From Pontibacter sp. G13 (GTDB taxonomy: Bacteria > Bacteroidota > Bacteroidia > J057): a DNA stretch of 64,000 nucleotides. Under the pieces are notes generated by a model that saw only the letters and a list, made by a program, of their open reading frames with translations, made no database searches and was not told where the DNA came from. Where the stretch lies: the NCBI RefSeq assembly GCF_031851795.1, contig NZ_CP134696.1:4856501-4920500 (forward strand), given 5' to 3'. The stretch's first letter is position 1. Each line of letters starts with the position of its first letter. Positions 1 through 9,647 of this stretch are shown one piece after another. The position numbers were made by a program, and so were the translations under genes.

Positions 1-1
1 G

Positions 2-1561
2 TACGATGGCGTCGAAGTCATGGGATCGGAAGGCTATCTGATCAACCAGTTTATCGCCAAACGCACCAACCATCGGACCGATGCATGGGGCGGCGAATAC
101 AGCAATCGCATCAAATTCCCCATCGCTATTGTCAAGCGTATCCGCGAGCGTGTGGGGACGAACTTCATCATCATATTCCGTCTCTCGATGCTGGACCTCG
201 TGGAAGGAGGAAGCACCTGGGACGAGGTCGAAATCCTCGCCAAAGAGATCGAGAAGGCTGGCGCGACCATCATCAATACCGGGATTGGCTGGCATGAGGC
301 TCGGATTCCTACGATTGGTACAGTCGTCCCGCGTGGAGGATTTGCGTGGGTCACCAAGCGATTGATGGGCAAGGTGAATATCCCGCTCATCACCACCAAC
401 CGGATCAACATGCCCGGAATTGCCGAGGAGATACTCGCCGGCGGCAATGCGGATATGGTGTCCATGGCGAGACCGTTTTTGGCAGATCCAGATTTGGTGC
501 TCAAAACCATCGAGGACCGAGTAGATGAAATCAATACTTGCATCGCCTGCAATCAGGCATGCTTGGATCATACCTTCACCCTCAAGGTCAGCTCTTGTCT
601 CGTCAATCCTCGTGCCTGCCACGAGACAGAACTGAATTACCTACCTACTGAGCAGCCCAAGAGCATCGCTGTGGTAGGGGCGGGGCCTGCAGGATTGGCT
701 GCGAGTACCATCGCCGCTGAAAGGGGACATCGTGTCGACCTATTCGAAGCTGAAGCTGAAATTGGAGGTCAGTTCAACATGGCCAAGGTGATCCCCGGCA
801 AAGAAGAATACGCGGAGACCATCCGCTACTACAATCGACAAATCGAGCTGCATGGGGTGAATCTTCACCTCAATACCCGTGTCACCAGCGAGCAGTTGTT
901 GGCTGGCAATTACGACGAGATCATCTTGGCGACAGGAGTTACGCCTCGCAAGGTAGATATCCCCGGCATGGATCACGAGAAGGTACTGGACTATGCAGAA
1001 GTCTTGTACCGAGGTGCACCCGTAGGAAAAACCGTGGCAATCATCGGGGCTGGCGGAATCGGCTTTGACATGGCTGAGTTCCTCGCACATGATCATGCAG
1101 GGGAGACGCCGAGCCTCGATACCCAAGCATACATGAAAGAATGGGGCGTGGATATGACCTACCAAGATGGAGGAGGGCTTGCTGTTGCCAAACCTCTGCC
1201 ATCTCCACGTGAGATCTGGTTGCTCAAACGCTCTGGCGGCAAACATGGCAAGGGGCTGGGCAAAACCACGGGCTGGATTCACCGATCTAGCTTGAAGATG
1301 AAGCAGGTGAAAATGCTGGCCAATGTCACGTACCAAAAAGTGGATGACGCCGGATTGCATATCCTTGTAGGGGATGAGCCCCAAGTGCTGGACGTGGACC
1401 ACGTGGTGGTATGTGCTGGTCAGGAACCCCTCCGAGATCTACAAGAAAGCCTAGAGGCCGCAGGGGCCCAAGTACACTTGATTGGAGGCGCTGATGTCGC
1501 AAAAGACCTTGACGCAAAGCGTGCGATCAATCAAGCAGCCTATCTCGTGTCAAAGTTATAG
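2..1561 (+). CDS. fadH: 2,4-dienoyl-CoA reductase FadH-type NADH:flavin oxidoreductase (5'-truncated by window)
   Basis: The reading frame is open from base 2, so the true start lies upstream; about 519 C-terminal residues are visible, against about 670 for the family. The visible part holds the end of the FMN barrel with the GIGWHEAR motif (its His is a likely catalytic residue), a 4Fe-4S cysteine set (CIACNQAC and a fourth Cys twelve residues on, near nt 538-600), then a nucleotide-binding domain opening with VVGAGPAGLAA (nt ~675) and a second GAGGIG dinucleotide motif. Known family role: NADPH-dependent reduction of 2,4-dienoyl-CoA in oxidation of unsaturated fatty acids, using FMN, FAD and the cluster. 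A strong hairpin terminator follows at 1621. Old-yellow-enzyme relatives with the same layout (for example trimethylamine dehydrogenase) cannot be fully excluded. Confidence 0.88.
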   Translation, partial: YDGVEVMGSEGYLINQFIAKRTNHRTDAWGGEYSNRIKFPIAIVKRIRERVGTNFIIIFRLSMLDLVEGGSTWDEVEILAKEIEKAGATIINTGIGWHEARIPTIGTVVPRGGFAWVTKRLMGKVNIPLITTNRINMPGIAEEILAGGNADMVSMARPFLADPDLVLKTIEDRVDEINTCIACNQACLDHTFTLKVSSCLVNPRACHETELNYLPTEQPKSIAVVGAGPAGLAASTIAAERGHRVDLFEAEAEIGGQFNMAKVIPGKEEYAETIRYYNRQIELHGVNLHLNTRVTSEQLLAGNYDEIILATGVTPRKVDIPGMDHEKVLDYAEVLYRGAPVGKTVAIIGAGGIGFDMAEFLAHDHAGETPSLDTQAYMKEWGVDMTYQDGGGLAVAKPLPSPREIWLLKRSGGKHGKGLGKTTGWIHRSSLKMKQVKMLANVTYQKVDDAGLHILVGDEPQVLDVDHVVVCAGQEPLRDLQESLEAAGAQVHLIGGADVAKDLDAKRAINQAAYLVSKL

Positions 1562-1620
1562 AGAGTTCCCTTCAGCATTCAAGGAGTTGAATCGGCTGAA
1601 AGGGGGATGCCTCAACGAAG

Positions 1621-1650
1621 AAGGCCAAGTCTGGAGACTTGGCCTTTTTG
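1621..1650 (+). terminator. Rho-independent terminator after fadH
   Basis: A perfect 12-bp stem (AAGGCCAAGTCT pairing with AGACTTGGCCTT) with a two-base loop, followed by Ts, 60 nt after the fadH stop. Confidence 0.85.
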
Positions 1651-1852
1651 ATAGGAATGAGGAATCTGTGCGAGAAACGCTTTTCCCTGTGGGAAATATC
1701 AAGCTTGTCAGTGAATATGTTCGTGTGGAATATTCTATTGGACAAATAACTGATTTCAATATAGAACGAATTAAATATCAAATCAGTGACAGAAGTCACA
1801 AATGCCATTAGAATTGCTCCGAACACATTTAGGGTGATTCAAAAGAATGACC

Positions 1853-2491
1853 TTATTGTTCAATCGGTTGCGTAAGCTGGATCTTTCCACCTTCCAATGT
1901 AAGCTTTCCTTGTCTTTCGAAGACTTTTAGTTGTCTAGAAACGACTTCTCGCGCAGTACCGATATCGTAGGCGATTTCTTTGTGGGTCATTTGGAGTACA
2001 GGCTGCTGCTGGATCGAGGCTTTTTTGATGAGATATTCCCAGAGGCGACGATCGATTTTCTCAAACAAAATGAGGTGCAAATGCTCGAGAAGACTCTCGT
2101 ATCGGACGAGATGAGCCTGCTGAATCTTCTTCCGTAATTTTGGAAATTGATATTCCCACTCCCGAAGTTTTTCGATGGGAATCATTAGCACCGAGGATTC
2201 TTCCTCCGCCAACGCGAATACACTGCATGGTTGGTGATTCAATCCCGATGAGAATCCCATGATGCAAAAATCCCCTGGTGAAAGGTAGTACAAGAGATAC
2301 TCTCGGTCGTAGTAAACCGAACTGACCTTGACAAGCCCGGTCAAGACTACCGGCACATGCGATAGGTATTGGCCTTGCTTGGCGACAAAATCTCCTGGAG
2401 AAAAAGAGTGGATGGGCGCATGCTCGATGATTTCGGGGACCAATTCCAAATCAAAAATCTGCCCAAGAAGCGCTTGATTTCCTGACTGCAT
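1853..2491 (-). CDS. Crp/Fnr family transcriptional regulator
   Basis: 212 residues, the usual Crp/Fnr length. The first ~120 residues form a cyclic-nucleotide-binding beta-roll (GDFVAKQGQYLSHVPVVLTG, then LSPGDFCIMGFSSG). A long dimer helix follows, then a winged helix with IAYDIGTAREVVSRQLKVFE as recognition region. No Fnr-type cysteine cluster is seen, so oxygen sensing through Fe-S is unlikely. It is transcribed convergently to fadH and has its own AT-rich upstream region. The ligand and regulon cannot be read from the sequence. Bacteroidota carry many such regulators with unknown effectors. Confidence 0.9.
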   Translation of the reverse strand: MQSGNQALLGQIFDLELVPEIIEHAPIHSFSPGDFVAKQGQYLSHVPVVLTGLVKVSSVYYDREYLLYYLSPGDFCIMGFSSGLNHQPCSVFALAEEESSVLMIPIEKLREWEYQFPKLRKKIQQAHLVRYESLLEHLHLILFEKIDRRLWEYLIKKASIQQQPVLQMTHKEIAYDIGTAREVVSRQLKVFERQGKLTLEGGKIQLTQPIEQ

Positions 2492-2793
2492 AGCTAGAGG
2501 TGTGTTTGAGGAGGTGTTGTAGGTATAACCAATATATAGAAAATTCGGATAGTTTTCTGAGTAGTTAGTTTTAATTACTCGAATATGGTATATGTCATAA
2601 TAAATGGTTGTGCAGCAGGTAAGTACTATTCTCCGAATTTTCGATACTTTAACGGTCTTTCTCCGCCTGTGTTTTATGGAGGAGGCTCAATCTAGGACGG
2701 AAGGGCCAAGATCGTGTCCCATTTTTTTGTATATTCATGTAAGCTTCTGTATACGAATGAGAGTTCTTGTCTACGCGCTCAATTCGTCAAATT
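2492..2793. other. Intergenic region between divergent crp-like gene and small gene
   Basis: About 300 AT-rich bases separating two divergent starts. It presumably holds both promoters, but no clear TAnnTTTG element, hairpin or repeat was found. Short open frames here lack coding character. Confidence 0.5.
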
Positions 2794-3072
2794 ATGATTA
2801 CCCTTGAAAAGCTTCGCATCTATCAAAAGTATGAGGGGGATTCGGATGGATTTGCACGTACAGGGTTTCCAGAAGAGCAATTGCTCATGAAAGGATTCTG
2901 GGGGCATATCCATTGTCTGGTGGAGGATCTTTATCTCGTCGAAAACAGTATGGCCTCAGCGGCTTTTACCGTAGCGGCTCAGCGGCGTGTGGAAGATCTA
3001 TGCGACACCCACGAAACTCAAAGAGCCCTATTGGAAATCAGCAAAATCTTTGGTCGGCGAAGATTGCGCTAA
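2794..3072 (+). CDS. Small conserved-looking hypothetical protein (92 aa)
   Basis: The ATG at 2794 is preferred over an in-frame TTG at 2767, because the protein beginning MITLEKLRIYQKYEGD reads as a natural start. The product is predicted mostly helical, with acidic and basic residues alternating and one Cys-His pair (HIHCLVEDL) in the middle; no signal peptide or membrane segment is present. It ends 60 nt before alkC on the same strand, so co-transcription is possible. I do not recognise a family. The composition suggests a soluble helical protein rather than a random frame. Confidence 0.6.
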   Translation: MITLEKLRIYQKYEGDSDGFARTGFPEEQLLMKGFWGHIHCLVEDLYLVENSMASAAFTVAAQRRVEDLCDTHETQRALLEISKIFGRRRLR

Positions 3073-3132
3073 TCCCTTCTCATTGACCATGGACCGTCAT
3101 TTTGGCTTACCTTTACAGCCAATCTCTCCAAC

Positions 3133-4218
3133 ATGGCTCAACCCCTCAAACTCGTCTACAACTCAGATTTCTTCCAGCGCCTCGTGCAGGAAATCCTGAA
3201 GGTGTATCCACCGTTCGATGGTCCTCAATTCCTCCGATTTATCATGGATGAAAATTGGGATGATCGCGAACTGAAGGCTCGAATGCGGCATATTACGCAT
3301 GGTCTATTCGAAACGCTCAATCTGCCTTATCGAGATGCATTGGGGGTGCTGAAACCCGTTGCAGCCACTTTCCCATACGGGTACGAATACCTCTTTTTTC
3401 CTGACTTTGTAGAGGTGTATGGACAAGATGATTGGGAGGCCTCCTTGCCTGCATTGGAGCATTTTACTCAATTTTCCTCCTCAGAATTCGCAGTACGGCC
3501 CTTTATCCTCGCTGATGCTCCTCGTATGATGGCTCAAATGCTGGAATGGGCCCATCATCCCAATGAGCATGTTCGGAGACTGGCCAGCGAAGGATGCCGC
3601 ACGCGATTGCCTTGGGGAATGGGACTCCCCAACCTCAAAAAAGACCCTGCTGCCATTTGGCTGATTCTCGACCAGCTTGACCAAGATCCTGCCCGCTATG
3701 TCCAGAAAAGTGTCGCCAATAACCTCAACGATCTCTCCAAGGACTTTCCGGAAGATGTGTTGGAATGGGCGGAAGCTCGCAAAGGCAAGCATGCCACCAC
3801 CGATTGGATCATCAAGCACGCTCTCCGTACCCTGTTAAAAAAGGGGGATTCCCGTGCTTTGGGGTTGTTTGGATATGGAGATGCATCAGGTTGGACCGTG
3901 AAGGAAGCGACTATTCAGCCCGAAATCATCTCCATCGGTTCTTCGGCCCAATTGACCATTGCGGTTTCTCATGATTCGAATCAGGCGCGAGATGCCAGAA
4001 TCGAATATGCCATCCAGTTTGCACGGCCAAGTGGAACGCCTGGGCGCAAAGTATTTCAGGTCTCGGAGCGGTCCATTGATACCGGTGAAGTCTGGTCCAC
4101 GACCAAGAAACACGCCTTCCGACAGATGACCACGAGGACCCATTACCCGGGCAAGCATGTGCTGGAAGTCTTGGTCAATGGAGCAACCTTGGCGGAAGTT
4201 TCCTTCGACGTGGAATGA
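3133..4218 (+). CDS. alkC: AlkC-type DNA alkylation repair glycosylase with Ig-like C-terminal domain
   Basis: 361 residues. The centre carries the HEAT-repeat signature of the AlkC/AlkD superfamily: HVRRLASEGCRTRLPWG, then ARYVQKSVANNLNDLSKD and WIIKHALRTLLKKGD. The last ~100 residues are beta-rich (EATIQPEIISIGSSAQLTIAV to the C-terminus) and match the Ig-like extension known from characterised AlkC enzymes but absent from AlkD. Established role: excision of N3-alkylated purines such as 3-methyladenine from DNA. Start ATG 3133 lies 60 nt after the preceding small gene. The terminator hairpin at 4268 faces the opposite strand, so none is assigned here. Confidence 0.9.
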   Translation: MAQPLKLVYNSDFFQRLVQEILKVYPPFDGPQFLRFIMDENWDDRELKARMRHITHGLFETLNLPYRDALGVLKPVAATFPYGYEYLFFPDFVEVYGQDDWEASLPALEHFTQFSSSEFAVRPFILADAPRMMAQMLEWAHHPNEHVRRLASEGCRTRLPWGMGLPNLKKDPAAIWLILDQLDQDPARYVQKSVANNLNDLSKDFPEDVLEWAEARKGKHATTDWIIKHALRTLLKKGDSRALGLFGYGDASGWTVKEATIQPEIISIGSSAQLTIAVSHDSNQARDARIEYAIQFARPSGTPGRKVFQVSERSIDTGEVWSTTKKHAFRQMTTRTHYPGKHVLEVLVNGATLAEVSFDVE

Positions 4219-4257
4219 AATCTGTTCGCCTCATCCACAGTATAATCCTCTTGTGAA

Positions 4258-4294
4258 ATCAAAAAGAGGGCTTGCCCGAAGATCGAGCAAGCCC
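4258..4294 (-). terminator. Terminator of the DUF4407 operon
   Basis: On the minus strand GGGCTTGC pairs with GCAAGCCC and is followed by TCTTTTTG. It lies about 30 nt beyond the DUF4407 stop codon. Confidence 0.75.
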
Positions 4295-4320
4295 AGAAAT
4301 TGCGTGTGTGAGGGATTCGA

Positions 4321-5655
4321 TTAGTTGTCCATGAAGACTTCTTCGCCATGTGCAACGCCATTCGCGTTCTCGGCAAAGTTTCTGGACTGAAGCCCGATAT
4401 CGGCGGACAAAGCGTAATTCATGTCCGAGATATACTTGAGGGATTCTACTTTCTTGTGGTGTTCGATCCGGCTGAGGAGGAAGTCATAAGGTCCTCGCTT
4501 GGTGATCAGCTTGACGAATACCGGGGAAGTCTCCAACATGATGAACAGCAACATGATCAGGTTGGACATCCACCAGATGGTCGAATCGTCTTCTTTCATT
4601 CGTTCCAAAGCCTCGATCTTGGCCGGAAACCCGACCCCGTATTTGCGAGCTTTTTCTTGAGCTTCAGCAAGCATCTTGGGACGATCTACTTCGATGCGCT
4701 CTTTTTCAGCCACCAATTCTTCTCGGCGTTGGTTCAGCAATGCCAATTCTTCTTCCTTGTCCTTGGCGAATCGATCACGAGCCCCTCTTCGTTCTCCTTC
4801 GAGACGATTGACATCGGCGAGACGTTGATCCAATTCTTCTTGCAAGCGCTTGTTGATCTTGAAGAGATTGTTGGACTGCTGCTGCCATTTGGTATCGAAA
4901 TCCCAGCGCACAAACTTCTGTTCTCCATTTGGCCCTGTTTCATAGACCTTTTTGGCGTATTTGCTCCAGAGTTCGGAGCGGCGACGCTCGTTGGCTTTGA
5001 TTCGAGGGGTGTAAACCCGATTGAGGCTGTCGTAAGTGTTTTTGGCCAATGTGTATTCGGCAGAGACTTCACCGAAGTCAAAGGAGGTGGGTTTCCCTTC
5101 TTTGAGGCGCTTGTATTCTTGTCTGAGTGAATCTATGTCGTGCAATTGTTGCTCTAGCTCCAAGAGTCCGAGGTCCTGATCGACTTGCTCGGTGGCCTTT
5201 TTCTGAAGGTCAAGGACATAGGAATTGAGGGCGGAACCGATCTGATTGTCAAACAACTGCACCTCGATCGGTTTGGTGATGACAAGAGAGATCAATATGG
5301 CCAGAATCAGACGAGGCAATGCCAATCCGAATTCGTACCAAAATCTACCTTCTTTTCGGATGGACGAAACGATGTAGCGGTCAAGGTTGAAAATGAGCGC
5401 TCCCCACAAGATCCCGAAGAAGATGGAAAGCACCAGGTTGTCCGCCAAAGTATGGATGGCAAATGTACCTGAGATGACGGCGAGACATGCAGTCAAGAAA
5501 ATGGTGGCACCAATCCCCACATATTTGGTGTGCTCCGAAGGGCAGGCTTCGAGTACCTTGAGGTAGGCACCCGCACAGGCAAAGAAAAAGCGTTTGACAG
5601 GACCGGGTTTCTCCTGTACCTCTTCAATCGCCTCGTTATTGTAATATTCTGACAT
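4321..5655 (-). CDS. DUF4407 domain membrane protein with long cytoplasmic coiled coil
   Basis: 444 residues. Three membrane segments occupy about residues 45-67, 74-92 and 109-127 (the second ends in FNLDRYIVSSI, typical of DUF4407). About 230 charged residues of heptad-like helix follow (RLEGERRGARDRFAKDKEEELALLNQRREELVAEKERIEV), and a fourth membrane segment lies near 382-402 (NLIMLLFIMLETSPVFVKL). The function of DUF4407 is unknown. The gene starts 21 nt after the stop of the upstream Ig-repeat gene on the same strand, so the two are almost certainly one operon ending at the hairpin at 4258-4294. Confidence 0.88.
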   Translation of the reverse strand: MSEYYNNEAIEEVQEKPGPVKRFFFACAGAYLKVLEACPSEHTKYVGIGATIFLTACLAVISGTFAIHTLADNLVLSIFFGILWGALIFNLDRYIVSSIRKEGRFWYEFGLALPRLILAILISLVITKPIEVQLFDNQIGSALNSYVLDLQKKATEQVDQDLGLLELEQQLHDIDSLRQEYKRLKEGKPTSFDFGEVSAEYTLAKNTYDSLNRVYTPRIKANERRRSELWSKYAKKVYETGPNGEQKFVRWDFDTKWQQQSNNLFKINKRLQEELDQRLADVNRLEGERRGARDRFAKDKEEELALLNQRREELVAEKERIEVDRPKMLAEAQEKARKYGVGFPAKIEALERMKEDDSTIWWMSNLIMLLFIMLETSPVFVKLITKRGPYDFLLSRIEHHKKVESLKYISDMNYALSADIGLQSRNFAENANGVAHGEEVFMDN

Positions 5656-5676
5656 CTTACACTCGGTTTTGGGTCC

Positions 5677-7056
5677 TTACTTTTTGGAAAACTTCGCTTT
5701 GACTTTGCCCCACATCCTGCGGAACTCATCCTTGACGCTGGCTTTTTCAAGGTCAAGCATGTCATAGGTCAATTTCAATTCTTGTGCCCGCTTGATGCGG
5801 AGCTTCCGGTATTGATCCCGGGCATCGTGGGTCAGGTCCTTTTCCAACTGATCAAGGTCTGCCATACCGGGGGGTACATGTTTGTCTCTCACTTTCATCG
5901 GTTCGGTAATTAACTTGGAAATAGGCGGCAGCAAGGTATGGTCTAGAGGAATGGGGAATCGGGTCACCTGGAAGGTCTCCTCAACTACCCCCGAATATCC
6001 TTCGGCACGAAGGGTGAAAATGGTATAAGCATCTTTGGGCTTGTAGATGATGTGATCATAGGCATCGACCTCGCCAATCTCATGATCCACCGTAATGGTG
6101 TGGGCATTTTCCACTTCCCATTCTATGCGCACTGGCGCACCTTCATACGAGAGTGCTTCACCCCCAAAATGATTGATCTTGGGAGGAGGAAGCTTGACCG
6201 TTACTTCTTCCTGTACCTCCCCAGAATCATTGGAAACAATGATGGTGTACGTGGTGGTACGGTCTGGCCACACATCTACATGATGTTCCTCCGGATCTAG
6301 CTCGACCTCGGGTAGGATCTTGACCTCCGAAGCATTGGTTGCAGTCCAATACAATGTGATCGGGGTCCCCACCATGATGGTGTCGCTACTCGGATAAAAG
6401 GACTGAATCTCCGGCATGGGGAGTTTCAGCTCCAAGGGAAGCGTCACTTCCCCAGTTTCGTTTTTGGCAGTCAGATTGACTGTGCCAGGCTTCTGTGGAA
6501 ATAGTTCCAGATATGTCAATCCTGTAATCTCTCCAATTCCCTGATCCAGTTCGTAGAAGGTGGCATTCTCGATTTCCCATTCTAGAATGATGGGGTAGCC
6601 GATCTGGATGACCTCATCAGAAGATTTGAAGTGACGGATGACCGGAGGAGCCATCTTGACCTGCGCACTCACTTTGCGAGTGCCGTGCTGGTTGGTGACT
6701 TCCAAGGTATAGGTGGAGATCTCCTCGTCGGTGGGAATTTCCTTTTCCCCTTTCAGTTTGAGGCCATGGATGGAACCATTGATCTGTACGTCGTCTGCTT
6801 CGAAACACTCCCACTTGAGGACGATGGTATCGATTCCGCGTTTGAGATACCGAGTCGCCTTGAACAGGGTCACTACCGGAAGTGGTCCTGTCGGTTTGGG
6901 GGGTGGGGGAGGAACAACGGGTTCTAGGCCAGCCGGGGCATGCACTTCCACACCTGTCTCAGGCAGCAGGTTCTGGGATGGAACCAGCCGCACGCGGGAT
7001 TTTTTTGGAAGGGGCGTTGAGAGAGCCCCTTGGGTGTTGGGTAATTGAGAAGTCAT
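5677..7056 (-). CDS. Multi-Ig-like-domain protein without export signal
   Basis: 459 residues. A Pro-rich N-terminal stretch (residues ~40-62, with PVVPPPPPKPTGPLP) leads into four Ig-like beta-sandwich repeats of about 80 residues. Each has a phrase such as VRIEWEVENAHTITVD, ITLYWTATNASEVKI or IILEWEIENATFYEL, and a YTI/YTLEVTN strand. A basic, helical tail follows (~residues 400-459: RKLRIKRAQELKL, MWGKVKAKFSKK). There is no signal peptide, lipobox or sorting domain, so the Ig array is probably cytoplasmic, which is unusual. It is the first gene of an operon with the DUF4407 membrane protein. The two probably work together, perhaps with the array docking on the coiled coil, but no function is established. 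Confidence 0.8.
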   Translation of the reverse strand: MTSQLPNTQGALSTPLPKKSRVRLVPSQNLLPETGVEVHAPAGLEPVVPPPPPKPTGPLPVVTLFKATRYLKRGIDTIVLKWECFEADDVQINGSIHGLKLKGEKEIPTDEEISTYTLEVTNQHGTRKVSAQVKMAPPVIRHFKSSDEVIQIGYPIILEWEIENATFYELDQGIGEITGLTYLELFPQKPGTVNLTAKNETGEVTLPLELKLPMPEIQSFYPSSDTIMVGTPITLYWTATNASEVKILPEVELDPEEHHVDVWPDRTTTYTIIVSNDSGEVQEEVTVKLPPPKINHFGGEALSYEGAPVRIEWEVENAHTITVDHEIGEVDAYDHIIYKPKDAYTIFTLRAEGYSGVVEETFQVTRFPIPLDHTLLPPISKLITEPMKVRDKHVPPGMADLDQLEKDLTHDARDQYRKLRIKRAQELKLTYDMLDLEKASVKDEFRRMWGKVKAKFSKK

Positions 7057-7442
7057 GATATCGTGGACTAGGCCATAGAACTACCAAGCAATAAGTTTCT
7101 GGGGACCTACTTTTGGCAGGTCCATTCGAAGCAAGCGCGATACGTGGATTGATTACCCCTAGAAAACAAGTCTTGCAGGTGAGGCTTCACCATACTGAGC
7201 GAACCTAAAATAGCCGAATGGTATACCCAATGCGAAGGCCTTTCGCTCAAACTGCCATTTTTTGCGTCTGAAATGATGGATTATTAGCGAATGATTCTCT
7301 AAAAAGATCTTCTGCGAACGTAGATCATGTCACCATTCAGAGATGTGCTTTTCGCGAAAAAAAGGCATCTTTGTAAGATTCTAGGAATCCCCATTTCCTT
7401 CTTATCACAATTTACGTACCAAGTCCTCCATCCCTTTATCTG
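7057..7442. other. Divergent intergenic region
   Basis: 385 bases between the starts of the Ig-repeat operon (minus) and a lipoprotein gene (plus). A TACTTTTG (7108-7115, plus) matches the Bacteroidota -7 consensus but lies far from the gene. No hairpin, repeat or credible open frame was seen. Confidence 0.4.
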
Positions 7443-8261
7443 ATGCAACGGCTAATTTCATTGGTTGTGCCGATCTCATTGGCACTCATATCCTGTAGTT
7501 CCCCCCGTACGACCATGGTCAGAATTCAGGTGCTATCAGCCGATAGCATCCCTGTTCAGGGCGCCCAAATCGTCTGGACCAAAACCCATCGATTTGATGG
7601 AAGCGTCGTGACAGACACCTTGGAGGTGGATGAAGGTGGCCGTCTGGAATTGGCATGTATCCACATTCCAGAACTCTACCAAGATTTTCGTGCGTATCAG
7701 ACACATTTTGAGCCGATTGTGAGTAGGGATGGTGGGAGCTGGATGGATCGGGACTCTTTGGCATGGGTGGATACTCAAGCGATCAGTTTGGTGTTGGTAC
7801 CGATTGCCGGGCCCCAATTGCCTCATGGTGTCATGCGAGGCAATCCTCCATTGGAACAAGCAATCCCTCAAGCGATCCAAGCAGGCAATTGGCGCTGGGT
7901 ACCGATTCCCCAGATTCCTCATTCCGTGATACCTGCATTGCTGGAAATGGCTGCTGACACCAACTGGATCGATCAATTTCCCTGTGTGTTTCATGCATCA
8001 GGCCGTCCCGATCGTGTGAGGCGAGGCGAAGCTGCACTTTGGTTGGTGGCTTCTATCCGATTTGACCATTTGCAGTCCGAACCCAGTCCAAGGGGATTGA
8101 GAACCGTTTCTTCCTTTCCGGTCCTTCAAAATGGGACCCAATCTGCACGTGCTGACGAATTGGAGGAAACGGCACTGCGCTATCAGGCTTGGTGGGAGCA
8201 GGTAAGGGAAACTAACGACTGGAGCGTAGAGCCTCTGGCGGGATCAGGCATCCATTGGTAA
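7443..8261 (+). CDS. Putative lipoprotein with N-terminal carboxypeptidase-regulatory-like domain
   Basis: 272 residues starting MQRLISLVVPISLALISCSS: a signal peptide ending in a lipobox with the acceptor Cys at about residue 18. The next ~100 residues look like a carboxypeptidase-regulatory-like beta sandwich (VRIQVLSADSIPVQGAQIVW, DTLEVDEGGRLELAC). The remainder is a Trp- and Pro-rich segment without a recognisable family. It likely sits in the periplasm or outer membrane. It is a single-gene unit with no obvious functional link to its neighbours. Confidence 0.75.
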   Translation: MQRLISLVVPISLALISCSSPRTTMVRIQVLSADSIPVQGAQIVWTKTHRFDGSVVTDTLEVDEGGRLELACIHIPELYQDFRAYQTHFEPIVSRDGGSWMDRDSLAWVDTQAISLVLVPIAGPQLPHGVMRGNPPLEQAIPQAIQAGNWRWVPIPQIPHSVIPALLEMAADTNWIDQFPCVFHASGRPDRVRRGEAALWLVASIRFDHLQSEPSPRGLRTVSSFPVLQNGTQSARADELEETALRYQAWWEQVRETNDWSVEPLAGSGIHW

Positions 8262-8407
8262 GGCAGCTTGATATAACCTGACAGAAGTGTGGTATATTAA
8301 ATTTCTGCTAATTGGATGAATTCTTTTGCTGAATTAAGCAATCCTGCTGATATTTTAGCTTTCCCCAGAATGGCAAATGTTAGTATCCATTTACGATCCA
8401 TTTATCC

Positions 8408-9538
8408 ATGCCTTGGTACAACGATCTTCGACCAACCACCGATGAAAAAAAGGTCCAGTTTGGCCTGATCTTCCCTGAGCTCCTCCATCAACCCGCCGAA
8501 AAGGCCCGAATCATCCAAAGCCTCCTGCGCCTCCGGAAAGGCCTGCAAACTGAAATGCCCCCCAAAAAATCCGATGGCAACCTCATCTTGGGTACGTGGA
8601 ATATCCGTGAATTTGGCAAATACACGCATAGGACGCCTGAATCCCTCTATTACATCGCTGAAATCATCAATCAATTTGACCTGATCGGTCTACAGGAAGT
8701 CAAGGGGAATTTGGCTGATTTTCACAAAATCCTCCGGTTGCTGGGAAGCGACTGGGATTTTGTCATCAATGATGTGACGGGCGGAAATGCCGGAAATGAT
8801 GAACGATTCGCTTATCTCTATGACAAGCGAAAAGTGGAATTTACGGGGTTTTCAGGAGAAATCGTCCTGTGGGAAGATGGCCGCGGCGCTGGATTTCCAT
8901 TGGAACAATTGAAGCGAACGCCTCTCATTACGGGTTTCAAAGCTGGCTGGAAAAAATTTGCCATTGTCAATCTGCACTTGCACCCCGGTGATGATGATGA
9001 CGACATTGAACTTCGCCAGAAGGAGGTCAAGGCACTGTTGAAAGTGTTGACTGATCGTGTCAAGAAAAACAAGATCTGGACGAATAATCTGGTGATTTTG
9101 GGCGATCTGAATATGTATGACGAGGACGACGATAGCACCATTGAACTCTTCAACAAAGCCGGTTTTATGGAATCCAAAGCCCTCAAAGGCTTGCCCACCT
9201 CTATCGGCCGGAATCCGTTTGATCGCATCTTCTATTACAAACGACCCAATTTCGATCTGAATACCGAATCCAGCGGATTGAGCAGTGGCGTCCTGCATTT
9301 TGGAGCCTATGTGTACCAAGATGCTGCCTACGAAACTTATAAGCCTCAAATGCTAGCCCATAAGGGCAACCCTGAAACGCTGGTGACCGAGGATGATTAT
9401 CGGGATTATTTCCGCAAGTGGGTTACCTATCAGATGTCCGACCATTTTCCTGTTTGGCTGGAAATTGATATTGACAGTAGTGATGAATTCCTTGAAGGGA
9501 AATTGAAGCAATTGGAAGAATCAATCCCCCAGACCTAA
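8408..9538 (+). CDS. Endonuclease/exonuclease/phosphatase (EEP) family protein
   Basis: 376 residues with no signal peptide. EEP fold landmarks occur in order: LILGTWNIREFG (Asn of the first metal motif), QFDLIGLQEVKG (metal-binding Glu), FAIVNLHLHPG, NLVILGDLNMYDEDDD (D-x-N motif) and SDHFPVWLEID (catalytic Asp-His). All the canonical catalytic residues are therefore present. The ~55 residues before the fold are charged and helical. The substrate (DNA, RNA, phospholipid or phosphoester) cannot be deduced. The lack of a secretion signal favours an intracellular nuclease or phosphatase. Confidence 0.85.
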   Translation: MPWYNDLRPTTDEKKVQFGLIFPELLHQPAEKARIIQSLLRLRKGLQTEMPPKKSDGNLILGTWNIREFGKYTHRTPESLYYIAEIINQFDLIGLQEVKGNLADFHKILRLLGSDWDFVINDVTGGNAGNDERFAYLYDKRKVEFTGFSGEIVLWEDGRGAGFPLEQLKRTPLITGFKAGWKKFAIVNLHLHPGDDDDDIELRQKEVKALLKVLTDRVKKNKIWTNNLVILGDLNMYDEDDDSTIELFNKAGFMESKALKGLPTSIGRNPFDRIFYYKRPNFDLNTESSGLSSGVLHFGAYVYQDAAYETYKPQMLAHKGNPETLVTEDDYRDYFRKWVTYQMSDHFPVWLEIDIDSSDEFLEGKLKQLEESIPQT

Positions 9539-9647
9539 GTACTTCTCCTGAAAGAAAATCCATTCTTGGGAATTTTCTCTCCTCGGCCATGCTGGTAACT
9601 TCTCGACACGTCTTGGAGTTATGGCATGGCCGAATTGTTTGAGAGAA

